Source: Ramlibacter sp. (GTDB lineage Bacteria > Pseudomonadota > Gammaproteobacteria > Burkholderiales > Burkholderiaceae_C). From it: 53,826 nucleotides of DNA. Location of the stretch: NCBI GenBank assembly GCA_029237735.1, contig JAQZBU010000037.1:1-53826 (forward strand), written 5' to 3'. Positions 8,733-16,844 of this stretch are shown here, piece after piece; positions within the stretch are counted from its first letter, which is position 1, and the number at the start of each line of letters is the position of its first letter. The position numbers and the translations under genes are program-made. The notes under the pieces are model-generated. The model was given only the letters and a program-made list of their open reading frames with translations, made no database searches and was not told the origin of the DNA.

Positions 8733-9818
8733 TCATTCTTGCCGCAGCGCCCATTGCACTTGCTCCCGCACGATGGCGCTCGGGTGCTGCGCGCGCGCCT
8801 GCAACGCCGTGCGCAACGCAGGGTCGTCCTGCAGCCGCAACGCATTGCCCATCGCCACCGCCACATTGCGCAACCAGCGCTCGTGCCCGATGCGGCGAAT
8901 CGGGCCGCCCTCGGTGCGGGACAGGAACTCTTCCTCTGTCCATGAGAACAGCTCCGCCAGTTGTCGGCCCGTCAATCCCGCCCGCTCGTCGAAATCCGGT
9001 AGCGCGTTGCGCTGCGCGAACTTGTTCCAGGGGCAGACCAGCTGGCAGTCGTCACAGCCGTAGATCCGGTTGCCGATCAGCGGCCGGAGGTCTTCCGGGA
9101 TGGGCCCCGCGTGCTCGATGGTGAGGTAGGAGATGCAACGTCGGGCATCCAGCCTGTAAGGACCCACGATGGCCTGCGTCGGGCACACGTCGATGCAGGC
9201 GCTGCAGCTGCCGCAATGGTCGCTCGCCGCCTCGGTGGGCGGCAGTGCCAGGTCCACGTAGATCTCGCCTAAGAAAAACATCGAGCCGGCCTCGCGGTTC
9301 AGCACCAGGGTGTGTTTGCCGCGCCAGCCCTGGCCGCTGCGGGTGGCCAGCTCCGCTTCCAGCACCGGCGCCGAATCGGTAAATACCCGGTGGCCGAAAG
9401 GCCCCACCTCGGCGGCGATCCGTTCACTGAGTTTTTGGAGGCGCGACCGGAGCACCTTGTGATAATCCCGGCCTCGGGCGTAGAGCGAGACAATGCCCTC
9501 GCCCGGCCGGCGCAGGCGCGCGAACTCGACCGCTTGCCAGCCTTCCGGCGTCGCCTGCGGCAGATAATCCATGCGCACGGTGATGACGCTCACGGTACCG
9601 GGAACCAGTTCCGCCGGGCGGGCTCTTTTGAGGCCATGGGTTTGCATGTAGGCCATCTCGCCGTGAAAACCGTTGGACAGCCACGCCAGCAAACCGGCCT
9701 CAGCGGAAGAAAGATCGACACCCGCGACGCCGATTTGGGAAAATCCCAGCTGAAGGGCCCATTCCCTGATGCGCCCCACCACTTGAGGACCGTCGATCTG
9801 ACCACTGTTGAACGTCAC
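8733..9818 (-). CDS. queG: Epoxyqueuosine reductase QueG
   Basis: A 361-residue cytoplasmic enzyme for the last step of queuosine synthesis, reduction of epoxyqueuosine to queuosine in tRNA, using cobalamin and two [4Fe-4S] clusters. The two clusters are visible as CGSCSACIDVCP and CDDCQLVCP in the C-terminal half. The N-terminal part (FSQIGVAGVDL, WLSNGFHGEMAYM) is the family's cofactor and substrate domain. The last about 50 residues look HEAT-like (LRTALQARAQHPSAIVREQV). Start GTG at 9818 fits family length; the frame is open far upstream but runs antisense through tsaE. It is divergent from tsaE with only 30 bases between start codons. A queG near tsaE is also seen in E. coli. Confidence 0.92.
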   Translation of the reverse strand: MTFNSGQIDGPQVVGRIREWALQLGFSQIGVAGVDLSSAEAGLLAWLSNGFHGEMAYMQTHGLKRARPAELVPGTVSVITVRMDYLPQATPEGWQAVEFARLRRPGEGIVSLYARGRDYHKVLRSRLQKLSERIAAEVGPFGHRVFTDSAPVLEAELATRSGQGWRGKHTLVLNREAGSMFFLGEIYVDLALPPTEAASDHCGSCSACIDVCPTQAIVGPYRLDARRCISYLTIEHAGPIPEDLRPLIGNRIYGCDDCQLVCPWNKFAQRNALPDFDERAGLTGRQLAELFSWTEEEFLSRTEGGPIRRIGHERWLRNVAVAMGNALRLQDDPALRTALQARAQHPSAIVREQVQWALRQE

Positions 9819-9848
9819 CCGCCCATTGTAGAAACCGCCGCCCGCGTG

Positions 9849-10289
9849 ATGGTTTGGGCCACGGAGGACGACACGCGTGCCTTCGCCGCGCGGCTCGCCG
9901 CCCACTCGGCACTGGCCAACGCCTCCATCGAGCTGCACGGTGACCTGGGTGCGGGCAAGACCACTTTCGTGCGGCACCTGTTGCGAGCGCTGGGGGTGCA
10001 GGGCCGGGTGAAAAGCCCCACGTACGCCGTGGTCGAGCCTCATGAAGTGCCCGGCCTCGCGATCTGGCACTTCGACTTCTTTCGCTTCAACGACCCGCGC
10101 GAATGGGAAGACGCCGGCTTTCGCGACATATTCGCCGGTCCGGGCCTGAAGCTGGCCGAGTGGCCCGAAAAGGCGGCAGGGCTGCTGCCCGGCGCGGACC
10201 TGGTGATTCGTATCGAAGCCCTTGCCGATGAGTCGCGCAACGTCACGCTCCTGGCGCGCACGCCGGTGGGCCGGGAGCTGCTGCAGTGA
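9849..10289 (+). CDS. tsaE: tRNA threonylcarbamoyladenosine biosynthesis protein TsaE
   Basis: A 146-residue P-loop ATPase that works with TsaB and TsaD to make the t6A modification at position 37 of ANN-decoding tRNAs. Walker A is GDLGAGKTT at residues 31-39, followed by VKSPTYAVVEPHEV and the family motif WHFDFFRFNDPREW, then FAGPGLKLAEWPEKA. Length is normal for TsaE. The ATG at 9849 is preferred; an in-frame GTG lies immediately before it at 9846. Its stop overlaps the amiC GTG start as GTGA (10286-10289), so the two are translationally coupled. The tsaE-amidase pairing is conserved in E. coli (tsaE-amiB-mutL). Confidence 0.92.
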   Translation: MVWATEDDTRAFAARLAAHSALANASIELHGDLGAGKTTFVRHLLRALGVQGRVKSPTYAVVEPHEVPGLAIWHFDFFRFNDPREWEDAGFRDIFAGPGLKLAEWPEKAAGLLPGADLVIRIEALADESRNVTLLARTPVGRELLQ

Positions 10290-11602
10290 AGCGCGGCGCA
10301 CTCAGCCGGCGTGAAATCCTGCGCGGCGGCACGCTGGTGCTGCTGCTGGGCACGCAACAGATTGCCCGTGGCGCCACCATCGTCGCGGTGCGGGTGTGGC
10401 CTGCGCCCGAGTATTCGCGCGTGACGATCGAGTCCGACGGCCAGCTCAGCTCGACCCAGATCGTCATGACCCACCCGCCGCGCCTTGCGGTCGACATCGA
10501 AGGCCTGGACTTGAGTCCCGAACTGCGCGAGCTGGTGGGCAAGGTGAAGACGGACGACCCGTTCATCGGCGGAATCCGCGTCGGCCAGCAATCGCCCGGC
10601 GTGGTGCGGCTTGTCGTGGACCTGAAGCAAACAGCCGTGCCCCAGGTTTTCACGTTACCCCCCATCGCCGCCTACCAGCACCGGCTGGTGTTCGATTTCT
10701 ATCCGGTCCAGGCGGTCGACCCGCTGGAAGCGCTGATCGCCGAGCGCCTGAAGGACCGGCCCCTGCCTCTGCCGACGCCAGCCAGCGACCCGCTGGGCGA
10801 ACTCATCGCCAAACAGCTCGAGCGGCCGCCCGTTGCGGGACCCGCCGCAGCGCCCCCGCGGCCCGTGCCCCAGAAGACCGACCGCCTCATCATCGTGGCG
10901 CTCGATCCAGGTCACGGTGGTGAGGACCCAGGCGCCATCGGGCCCGGTGGCACCCGCGAGAAAGATGTGGTGCTGCAGATCGCGCACCGACTGCGCGATC
11001 GCATCAACCGCAGCGTCATCAATGGAAACCCCATGCGCGCATTTCTCACGCGCGACGCGGATTTCTTCGTCCCGCTGCACCAGCGGGTGCAAAAGGCGCG
11101 GCGCGTGCAGGCCGACTTGTTCGTGAGCGTCCACGCCGATGCGTTCATGGTGCCCACGGCGCGGGGCGCCAGCGTGTTCGCGCTGAGCCAGAACGGCGCA
11201 TCGAGCACGGCTGCACGGTGGATGGCCGACAAGGAAAACCGCGCCGACCTGATTGGCGGTGTCAACGTGAAGTCGCACGACGCGCACGTGGCCCGTGCGA
11301 TGCTGGACATGAGCACTACCGCCCAGATCAACGACAGCCTCAAGCTGGGCAGCGCGCTCCTTGGAGAGATCGGCAATGTCGGCCGCCTGCACAAGCCCCG
11401 GGTCGAACAGGCCGGCTTCGCGGTGCTGAAGGCGCCCGACATCCCGAGCGTGCTGGTCGAAACCGCATTCATCAGCAACCCCGAGGAAGAGTCGCGCCTG
11501 CGCAGCGACGCCTACCAGGAGCAGCTGGCCGACGCCATCATGCGCGGCATCAACCGCTACTTTGCCAAGAACCCGCCGCTCGCGCGCAGCCGGACGGTGT
11601 AA
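10286..11602 (+). CDS. amiC: N-acetylmuramoyl-L-alanine amidase with AMIN domain, Tat-exported (AmiC-like)
   Basis: A 438-residue periplasmic cell-wall amidase that cleaves the amide bond between muramic acid and the stem peptide during daughter-cell separation. The N-terminus SRREILRGGTLVLLLG is a twin-arginine signal, as in AmiC. An AMIN domain (about 30-130) targets the septum. A Pro-rich linker precedes the Amidase_3 catalytic domain (about 198-430), which retains the zinc ligands: His210 in DPGHGG, the Glu in TREKD, the His in SVHADAF and the catalytic Glu in VLVETAFISN. It starts at GTG overlapping the tsaE stop. In E. coli mutL follows directly; here mutL is 5.2 kb away. Confidence 0.92.
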   Translation: MKRGALSRREILRGGTLVLLLGTQQIARGATIVAVRVWPAPEYSRVTIESDGQLSSTQIVMTHPPRLAVDIEGLDLSPELRELVGKVKTDDPFIGGIRVGQQSPGVVRLVVDLKQTAVPQVFTLPPIAAYQHRLVFDFYPVQAVDPLEALIAERLKDRPLPLPTPASDPLGELIAKQLERPPVAGPAAAPPRPVPQKTDRLIIVALDPGHGGEDPGAIGPGGTREKDVVLQIAHRLRDRINRSVINGNPMRAFLTRDADFFVPLHQRVQKARRVQADLFVSVHADAFMVPTARGASVFALSQNGASSTAARWMADKENRADLIGGVNVKSHDAHVARAMLDMSTTAQINDSLKLGSALLGEIGNVGRLHKPRVEQAGFAVLKAPDIPSVLVETAFISNPEEESRLRSDAYQEQLADAIMRGINRYFAKNPPLARSRTV

Positions 11603-11676
11603 CCTGCGCGACAGGCCTTTCCGGCCTGTGTGTAAGCACGACTCGACAGGCGCGAATCGATTTGTTACCGTGGAGA

Positions 11677-13890
11677 ATGCCGATTTTCCGCAGTAGCGTG
11701 GCACGAACCAGCTCGTTTGTGCCGCTAGAGATGCCGGGTCCCGCCCAGGGAAGTGGGTTGCGCAGCAGCCTCATCGGGGCGGCCGACGGGCTTGCCTTCA
11801 GCCTTCCAGTGGGCATCGGCTGTGTCACGCTGATATTCAGCCACATCGGCCTGGAGCTGCTGCCCGCCGGCGTGTTCGCCTTGCTGCTGTCCATGGCGTG
11901 GATTCATTTCACGACGGCGCTGCACAGCAGACCAGTTTTGTTCGGCGCCCGCTTCTTCGAGGCCACGACGCTCGGGGCCATGCTCCAGCAGATGATCGCC
12001 GCCATGCCCGGCTGGCAACTGCAAAACACCACCGGGACGCGGTTGGCCCTGTTGTGCCTCGTCGGCGCGACTGCCGGCGTCGCGGTGGGCGTGTTGTACC
12101 TGGTGCGTGCTGATCGATTCACCCGGCTCATCCCCTCACCCGTCTTCGCGGGTTTTTCGAACAGCATCGCCGTCGCCCTCTTCGTTTCGCAATCGCAGGC
12201 CCTGTGGGACCTTGTCGCCAATTCAGCGACCCTCGCGCCGGTCATGTCGATCTCGGCCGCGGTGCTGGTGACCGCCATGGGGCTGCGGTACCTGCGCCCG
12301 CGGTGGCCCGCCACGACGATCGCCTTGGGGGTGGGGCTCGCGCTCGGCCTGCTTTGGTTCAGCGCGGGTCAAGCTCCGCGCACGATCGGGACGTTCGGCT
12401 GGCCGTCGGTCCTGCCGGTAACCCTTGCCGACTTCGCGTCCCTGCGGGATCCGAAGGTCCAGAACTGGCCGGTTGCTGCCGCCGTTCTCACCAACGGCGT
12501 CATCCTCGGCGCCATGATCTTCATCAACACCACGATGGCGGCCGAGATGATGGCGCAGCAGGATGGCCGCCGCCCGCCGCGCGGCCGCGCGACGCTGGTC
12601 ACCGCCATCGGCGTGGGGCTGTCCGGCCTGATCGGCTCCGCCCCGGTCTCCGGCTCGATGAATGCGTCGATGATCGGCGCGCGCAGCGCGCCCCTGTCCA
12701 CCACGATGGTGGTTTCCTTCGGGTTCTTCGTCGTGGCGATTTACTTCAGCGGCGTCATCGGGCTCGTGCCACTGGCCGCCATCTGCGCAGGCTTGCTGTG
12801 CGAGGCGTGGTTCATGGTAGACCGCAAATCGCTCGGCTTGCTGCGCGACTGGCTCCTCAAGCGGCCAGTGGCCGCGAATGGCCGCGAGGACCTGGCCCTG
12901 ATCGTCACAGTGACGGCCAGCGCCGTCATCCTGAACATGGTGGCCGCCGTATTCGTCGGCCTGCTGTTCGGCCTTATCGTGTTCGCCGCGCGCAATGCGA
13001 GACGGCCGGTGCGTAATCTCTGGACGGGCGCGCAGCTCACGTCCAACTGCGCCCGCTCCAGGGGAGATTTGCGCCTGTTGGCCGAACATGGCCCCAGCAT
13101 TCACATTGTCGAACTCGACGGGGACTTGTTCTTCGGCGCCGTTGACAGCCTCGAGCGCGGACTGGATCAAAGTCTGCAAGGCGCGACGGCCCTGGTGATC
13201 GATTGGTCGCGGGTCCGCCACATCGACACCAGCGTCGTCGGCTCGTTCGTGCAGTTCGAGCGCCGCGCCCACGCCCGTGGTGTTGCCCCCATCCATGCGG
13301 GCTGCGGAAATCAGCCCGAATTGGCCGCCGTCCTCGTGCAGCACCTGCCCCACGTGCGCCAGGCGCCCGATCTCGATCGCGCGCTCGAACAGGCGGAGAA
13401 CGACGTGCTGCTGTTGCGTGGAGACCCCGAGCCGACGGACAAGACCGGGATGATGGAGTCGGCTTCGCTCTTCACCGGCATGGATGCCGAGGAACGATCG
13501 GTCCTGGAGTCAGCGATGCCCCAGAAGGTCTATCGCACGGGAGAAGTCATTCTGCAGGCCGGCGACCTTGGCGACGAACTGATGATCGTCCTGCAGGGCT
13601 CTGGCAATGTCGTGCTGCCGCAGACCAACGGCACCGATGTGCGGCTGGCCGGCGTGCGAGGCGGTGCGACACTCGGCGACATCGCTTTCCTGGACCGCAC
13701 GCGCCGGTCGGCGACGGTGATCGCCGCCGAAGACACGACAGTCGCCATCCTGCGCCGCGAGACCTACGACAAGATTTGCATCACCCATCCGCGTCTCGTG
13801 CAGGTCCTTTTGACCAACATCGCATTGAACCTCGCGGTGCGACTGCGCCACACCAACCGCCTGGCGCTCTCGCGTCAGAGCAGCGCTTGA
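11677..13890 (+). CDS. SulP-family anion transporter fused to STAS and cyclic-nucleotide-binding domains
   Basis: A 737-residue three-part protein. Residues about 25-440 form a SulP-type membrane domain with about ten or more hydrophobic segments (FSLPVGIGCVTLIF, SPVFAGFSNSIAVALFVSQ, LIGSAPVSGSMNASMIGA). Residues about 455-590 are a STAS domain with DWSRVRHIDTSVVGSF. Residues about 600-720 are a CRP/cNMP-binding fold (GEVILQAGDLGDELMIVLQG) with the phosphate-binding cassette LGDIAFLDRTRRSATV. The cassette keeps the Arg but has Asp where cAMP binders usually have Glu. SulP proteins carry sulfate, bicarbonate or dicarboxylates; substrate unknown. The start is uncertain: ATG 11677 has GGAG only about one base away, and ATG 11731 is an alternative. 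It lies between amiC and mutL, where E. coli has no gene. Confidence 0.85.
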   Translation: MPIFRSSVARTSSFVPLEMPGPAQGSGLRSSLIGAADGLAFSLPVGIGCVTLIFSHIGLELLPAGVFALLLSMAWIHFTTALHSRPVLFGARFFEATTLGAMLQQMIAAMPGWQLQNTTGTRLALLCLVGATAGVAVGVLYLVRADRFTRLIPSPVFAGFSNSIAVALFVSQSQALWDLVANSATLAPVMSISAAVLVTAMGLRYLRPRWPATTIALGVGLALGLLWFSAGQAPRTIGTFGWPSVLPVTLADFASLRDPKVQNWPVAAAVLTNGVILGAMIFINTTMAAEMMAQQDGRRPPRGRATLVTAIGVGLSGLIGSAPVSGSMNASMIGARSAPLSTTMVVSFGFFVVAIYFSGVIGLVPLAAICAGLLCEAWFMVDRKSLGLLRDWLLKRPVAANGREDLALIVTVTASAVILNMVAAVFVGLLFGLIVFAARNARRPVRNLWTGAQLTSNCARSRGDLRLLAEHGPSIHIVELDGDLFFGAVDSLERGLDQSLQGATALVIDWSRVRHIDTSVVGSFVQFERRAHARGVAPIHAGCGNQPELAAVLVQHLPHVRQAPDLDRALEQAENDVLLLRGDPEPTDKTGMMESASLFTGMDAEERSVLESAMPQKVYRTGEVILQAGDLGDELMIVLQGSGNVVLPQTNGTDVRLAGVRGGATLGDIAFLDRTRRSATVIAAEDTTVAILRRETYDKICITHPRLVQVLLTNIALNLAVRLRHTNRLALSRQSSA

Positions 13891-13902
13891 GGCCAGCGCG
13901 GC

Positions 13903-14181
13903 TCAATCGAAAATATCACTCAACCACGATTTGCGCTTGTGATACCCCTGACTGGAGCGGTGGTTGAAGTCGGAATCCACAAAATCCGGCTGTCGAGGCG
14001 ATCGGTTTTGACCAGACGGATAAGCCGCGGTGGCCGCTTGAGGTTCAACGCTCAGCTCGACGAGTTTGTCCAGCTCTCCACGGTCAAGCCAGACGCCGCG
14101 ACACTGGGGACAATAATCAATTTCGACGCCACGCCGTTCAGACATGAGCAGCGTAACGTCATTGCAGTGAGGACATTTCAT
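13903..14181 (-). CDS. Small zinc-ribbon (zf-TFIIB type) protein
   Basis: This is a 92-residue protein with a four-cysteine zinc ribbon: CPHC near the N-terminus and CPQC followed by RGVWLDRGELDKLVEL, the signature of the zf-TFIIB family (COG3809). The C-terminal half is polar, Ser/Arg/Gln-rich and probably disordered, ending in KSWLSDIFD. The role of these proteins is not established. AAAGGAG about five bases before the ATG is an excellent ribosome site. It is convergent with the SulP fusion gene, with 12 bases between stops. Confidence 0.9.
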   Translation of the reverse strand: MKCPHCNDVTLLMSERRGVEIDYCPQCRGVWLDRGELDKLVELSVEPQAATAAYPSGQNRSPRQPDFVDSDFNHRSSQGYHKRKSWLSDIFD

Positions 14182-14273
14182 ATCAACTCCTTTCAGGGTT
14201 ACGAGACAAGGCTATTCGCCATGACGTTCCATAAAAAGAAGATGACTAGTGAACGACGATTCGTTAAAACCTG

Positions 14274-14762
14274 CTATATCGGATATATCAGCGAGTTGAG
14301 GACCATTTCGCTGTCGTATACGCACAGCCGGCTCACCAGCCTCAGACCGTCATCGGTGCGCACGATCTCGTCGAGGTAGCGGCCCACGTTGTAGACCTCG
14401 CTCGAATCGCCCGGGCGGGTGCGGAAGACAGCGTAATTAGCCTGCGCCTTGACGCGTTCCCCCTCTCGCGACAGCACCTGCGCCGATCCGATCACGTGCC
14501 GCGTGTAGTAAGGCGCGTGGTAGATCGTTTGCGTGATGCCGTACACGCGGTCCTTCATCATCCCCTGGCTTTCGAGTGCCATCAACGCGAGCGGAAGGCC
14601 GCGCTCGAAGTTCTCGCGCGCCTGCAGCTTGTAGCTGCCTTCGGGCACGAAGAACGCGGGCCAGTCGTCGAAACGCCTTTCGTCCAGCGCCGCCGCGTAG
14701 GCGGCATTGAGCTGATCGATCTCCAGTTGCAGGAGCAGATCGTCCGTTCGCGCGCCGCTCAT
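14274..14762 (-). CDS. Rieske aromatic-ring oxygenase small (beta) subunit, NagH-like
   Basis: A 162-residue small subunit of a ring-hydroxylating oxygenase (SnoaL/NTF2-like fold), giving the hexamer its structural core. Recognisable parts are QLNAAYAAALDERRFDDWPA, FFVPEGSYKLQARENFERG and the C-terminal GLRLVSRLCVYDSEMVLNS. Similarity recalled is to salicylate 5-hydroxylase NagH and anthranilate dioxygenase small subunits. The ATG overlaps the alpha-subunit stop as ATGA (14759-14762), so the two are translationally coupled, as expected for a stoichiometric complex. No ferredoxin or reductase gene follows. Confidence 0.85.
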   Translation of the reverse strand: MSGARTDDLLLQLEIDQLNAAYAAALDERRFDDWPAFFVPEGSYKLQARENFERGLPLALMALESQGMMKDRVYGITQTIYHAPYYTRHVIGSAQVLSREGERVKAQANYAVFRTRPGDSSEVYNVGRYLDEIVRTDDGLRLVSRLCVYDSEMVLNSLIYPI

Positions 14763-16069
14763 ACCTCCATCACTTTCTTCCAGTAGGCGTACATGCTGCG
14801 GATCAGCGTTTCCGTCACCATGTGCTCCGTCGCTTCGGTGCCGGTGCCGCCCAGCTCGCACAGCGTGCTGCCGCCCTCGCCCCACTGACGGAACCCGTCC
14901 TGGCTGAACTCGATCACCTCGCCGTCATCGGCACTCACGAACCCCGCGGGGCCGAACAGGTTGGCCTGGCGCAGCCGCCGCCGCGTCATCTCCGGCGTGT
15001 CATCGGCGAAGCCGAAATGAGTCCAGATGAAATCGAACTCGCCCTCGCCTCGCGGCACGATGTGGCGCGTGGACAGCGAATTGACCTGTTGCTGGACGAT
15101 GAGGCTGGGAAACAGCGTGATCATGGTGACGGTGGGCGTGATGTCCGTCCCGGGCTTGGACGGGTCATCGATCTTCCACCAGGACTCGGGCACGACGTCG
15201 AGCAGGCGGTCGTCATTGAGCGTCATGTTCGCCTTGAAGGATGTCACGCCTTCGGTCACCGCTGTGTTCTGGCCGCCTTCGTTGCGGCGCGAGATCATCA
15301 CGGCGTGGCGGCCATGATCGTCCATCACCATCCGGCTCTTCTGGTCGGCGCGCCAAAGGCCGAAGGTGACGAACCACGTGTGCAGCAGGCCCGGGTGATA
15401 CGGGTCCTTGATGTTCTCCATCATCAACTTCCAGTTGCCCGGGATGCGCTGGCGGTTGTAGCCCAGCAAGGTCAACTGCCGGCCCTTGAAGATGCGGTCC
15501 AGCCACGGCATGACCTCGGGGCCGAGGTAGTCCTCCAGCGATTCCGCGGCGTTGCTGAAGGTGGCGAACACCAGCCCATGCAACACGGCAACGCGCAACT
15601 TCGTGAGGCCGTGCTGCTTGATATCGAAGTCCGCCGGCATGCCGCCATTGACGCATTCGCCGTCCTTCACGCCGTCCTTGAACGGCAAGCCCGCCAGTTC
15701 GCCATTGAGCTTGTAGGTCCACTGGTGATACGGACACACGAAGCTGCGCGCGTTTCCGTGGGGCTGTTGGCAGAAGCGCACGCCGCGGTGCGCGCAGCGG
15801 TTCTCTACCACGCGGATGCCCGTGTCGGTGGCGCGGTCGCGCGGCGCCACGCGGTCGCGCACCATGATCACCTGCCGCTCGCCGACCGAGCTGAGCTTGT
15901 AGTCGCCCACATTGGGGATTTCAGCTTCCAGCCCGACGTAACACCAGTGCTCGCCGTAAAAAATCTTCTCCAGCTCGCGCTGGTAGAGCTGGGCGTCGGT
16001 ATAGGCCCAGAAGGGCACGCGGCTGGAGCCTGGCTGGTTCCAGCGCGACAGGGTTGCGGGGGCATTCAT
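14759..16069 (-). CDS. Rieske aromatic-ring oxygenase large (alpha) subunit, NagG-like
   Basis: A 436-residue catalytic subunit. The Rieske [2Fe-2S] ligands are Cys92/His94 (RCAHRGVRFC) and Cys112/His115 (FVCPYHQWTY). The mononuclear iron site is DPYHPGLLH, with His225 and His230 as ligands and Asp222 probably bridging to the neighbouring Rieske centre. From memory it is closest to NagG-type salicylate 5-hydroxylase (shared segments such as GYNRQRIPGNWKLM and RRLRQANLFGPAGFVSADDG), so a hydroxylated benzoate is a reasonable but unproven substrate. The start at 16069 has AGGAGA about eight bases upstream. The enzyme needs a ferredoxin and reductase, which are not in this window. Confidence 0.88.
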   Translation of the reverse strand: MNAPATLSRWNQPGSSRVPFWAYTDAQLYQRELEKIFYGEHWCYVGLEAEIPNVGDYKLSSVGERQVIMVRDRVAPRDRATDTGIRVVENRCAHRGVRFCQQPHGNARSFVCPYHQWTYKLNGELAGLPFKDGVKDGECVNGGMPADFDIKQHGLTKLRVAVLHGLVFATFSNAAESLEDYLGPEVMPWLDRIFKGRQLTLLGYNRQRIPGNWKLMMENIKDPYHPGLLHTWFVTFGLWRADQKSRMVMDDHGRHAVMISRRNEGGQNTAVTEGVTSFKANMTLNDDRLLDVVPESWWKIDDPSKPGTDITPTVTMITLFPSLIVQQQVNSLSTRHIVPRGEGEFDFIWTHFGFADDTPEMTRRRLRQANLFGPAGFVSADDGEVIEFSQDGFRQWGEGGSTLCELGGTGTEATEHMVTETLIRSMYAYWKKVMEV

Positions 16070-16091
16070 CGGGCGGTGTCTCCTGGCCGGA

Positions 16092-16110
16092 AATAATACG
16101 CTCACTTATT
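16092..16110 (-). promoter_or_regulatory. Possible -10 box and AT-rich inverted repeat upstream of the oxygenase pair
   Basis: In an otherwise GC-rich region, AATAA (16092-16096) and TTATT (16106-16110) form an inverted repeat around nine bases. It overlaps TATTAT (minus strand, 16098-16093), a plausible -10 box about 25 bases before the alpha-subunit ATG. No clear -35 was found. Pattern only; could be a regulator site. Confidence 0.3.
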
Positions 16111-16139
16111 AATTTCGGCTACGGTCGGCGGCCAGCACG

Positions 16140-16805
16140 CTAGACGGAACGGCCCGTCGGCGCCACGCGTCCCTTGCGACGGGCTTTCCACGCGCCCCAT
16201 AGCACGACGAGGCCGGGGATCAGGATCATCGCCCAGATGATCTTGTCGAGGTTCATTTTGACCCAGGGCACGCTGCCGAAGAAGTAGCCGGCGGTGATGA
16301 TGCCCCCGACCCACAGCGCGCCGCCGGTGACGTCATAGAACGTGAACTTGCTTCGGGTCATCCGCGCCACACCGGCGACGAAGGGCGCGAAGGTACGCAG
16401 GAACGGCATGAAGCGGGCGGCGACGATGGTGATGCCGCCGTACTTTTCGTAGAAGGCATGGGCCTGGTCAAAGGCCTTCTTGTTGAAAAAACGCGAGTCT
16501 TCCCACTGGAACACCTTTGGGCCGAAGTAGTGCCCGATCGTGTAGTTGCTCTGGTTGCCGAGGATGGCGGCGGCCAGCAGCAGGCCGACGGCCAACGGGT
16601 AGCTCATGAGCCCCACGCCGCACATGGCGCCGACGACGAACAGCAGCGAATCTCCCGGCAGGAACGGCATCACCACGACACCCGTTTCGACGAAGATGAT
16701 CAGGAAGAGCAGCGCGTAGACCCACGCGCCGTAATTCATGACGAAGGTTTCGAGATGTTTGTCGACATGCAGGATGAAGTCGACGAGGAAGGCAAGCAGT
16801 TCCAT
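16140..16805 (-). CDS. DedA-family inner-membrane protein
   Basis: A 221-residue polytopic membrane protein of the DedA/SNARE-associated superfamily. Visible family features are FVETGVVVMPFLPGDSLLF near residues 35-55, GNQSNYTIGHYFG, and the motif FMPFLRTFAPFVAGVARM. DedA proteins in bacteria are flippases or transporters for undecaprenyl phosphate and other lipids and are needed for membrane homeostasis. Start at 16805 gives the family's usual N-terminus. It is divergent from mutL, with 39 bases between start codons, so their promoters must overlap. Confidence 0.9.
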   Translation of the reverse strand: MELLAFLVDFILHVDKHLETFVMNYGAWVYALLFLIIFVETGVVVMPFLPGDSLLFVVGAMCGVGLMSYPLAVGLLLAAAILGNQSNYTIGHYFGPKVFQWEDSRFFNKKAFDQAHAFYEKYGGITIVAARFMPFLRTFAPFVAGVARMTRSKFTFYDVTGGALWVGGIITAGYFFGSVPWVKMNLDKIIWAMILIPGLVVLWGAWKARRKGRVAPTGRSV

Positions 16806-16844
16806 ATGGGCGGGAATTATCGCCGCCCTAGAATGCGGGTTCGC

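Noticed and set aside
11218..11676. Upstream extension of the SulP fusion gene's open frame
   Set aside because: This part overlaps the amiC coding sequence in another frame and is Arg-rich; the transporter begins at 11677 or 11731.
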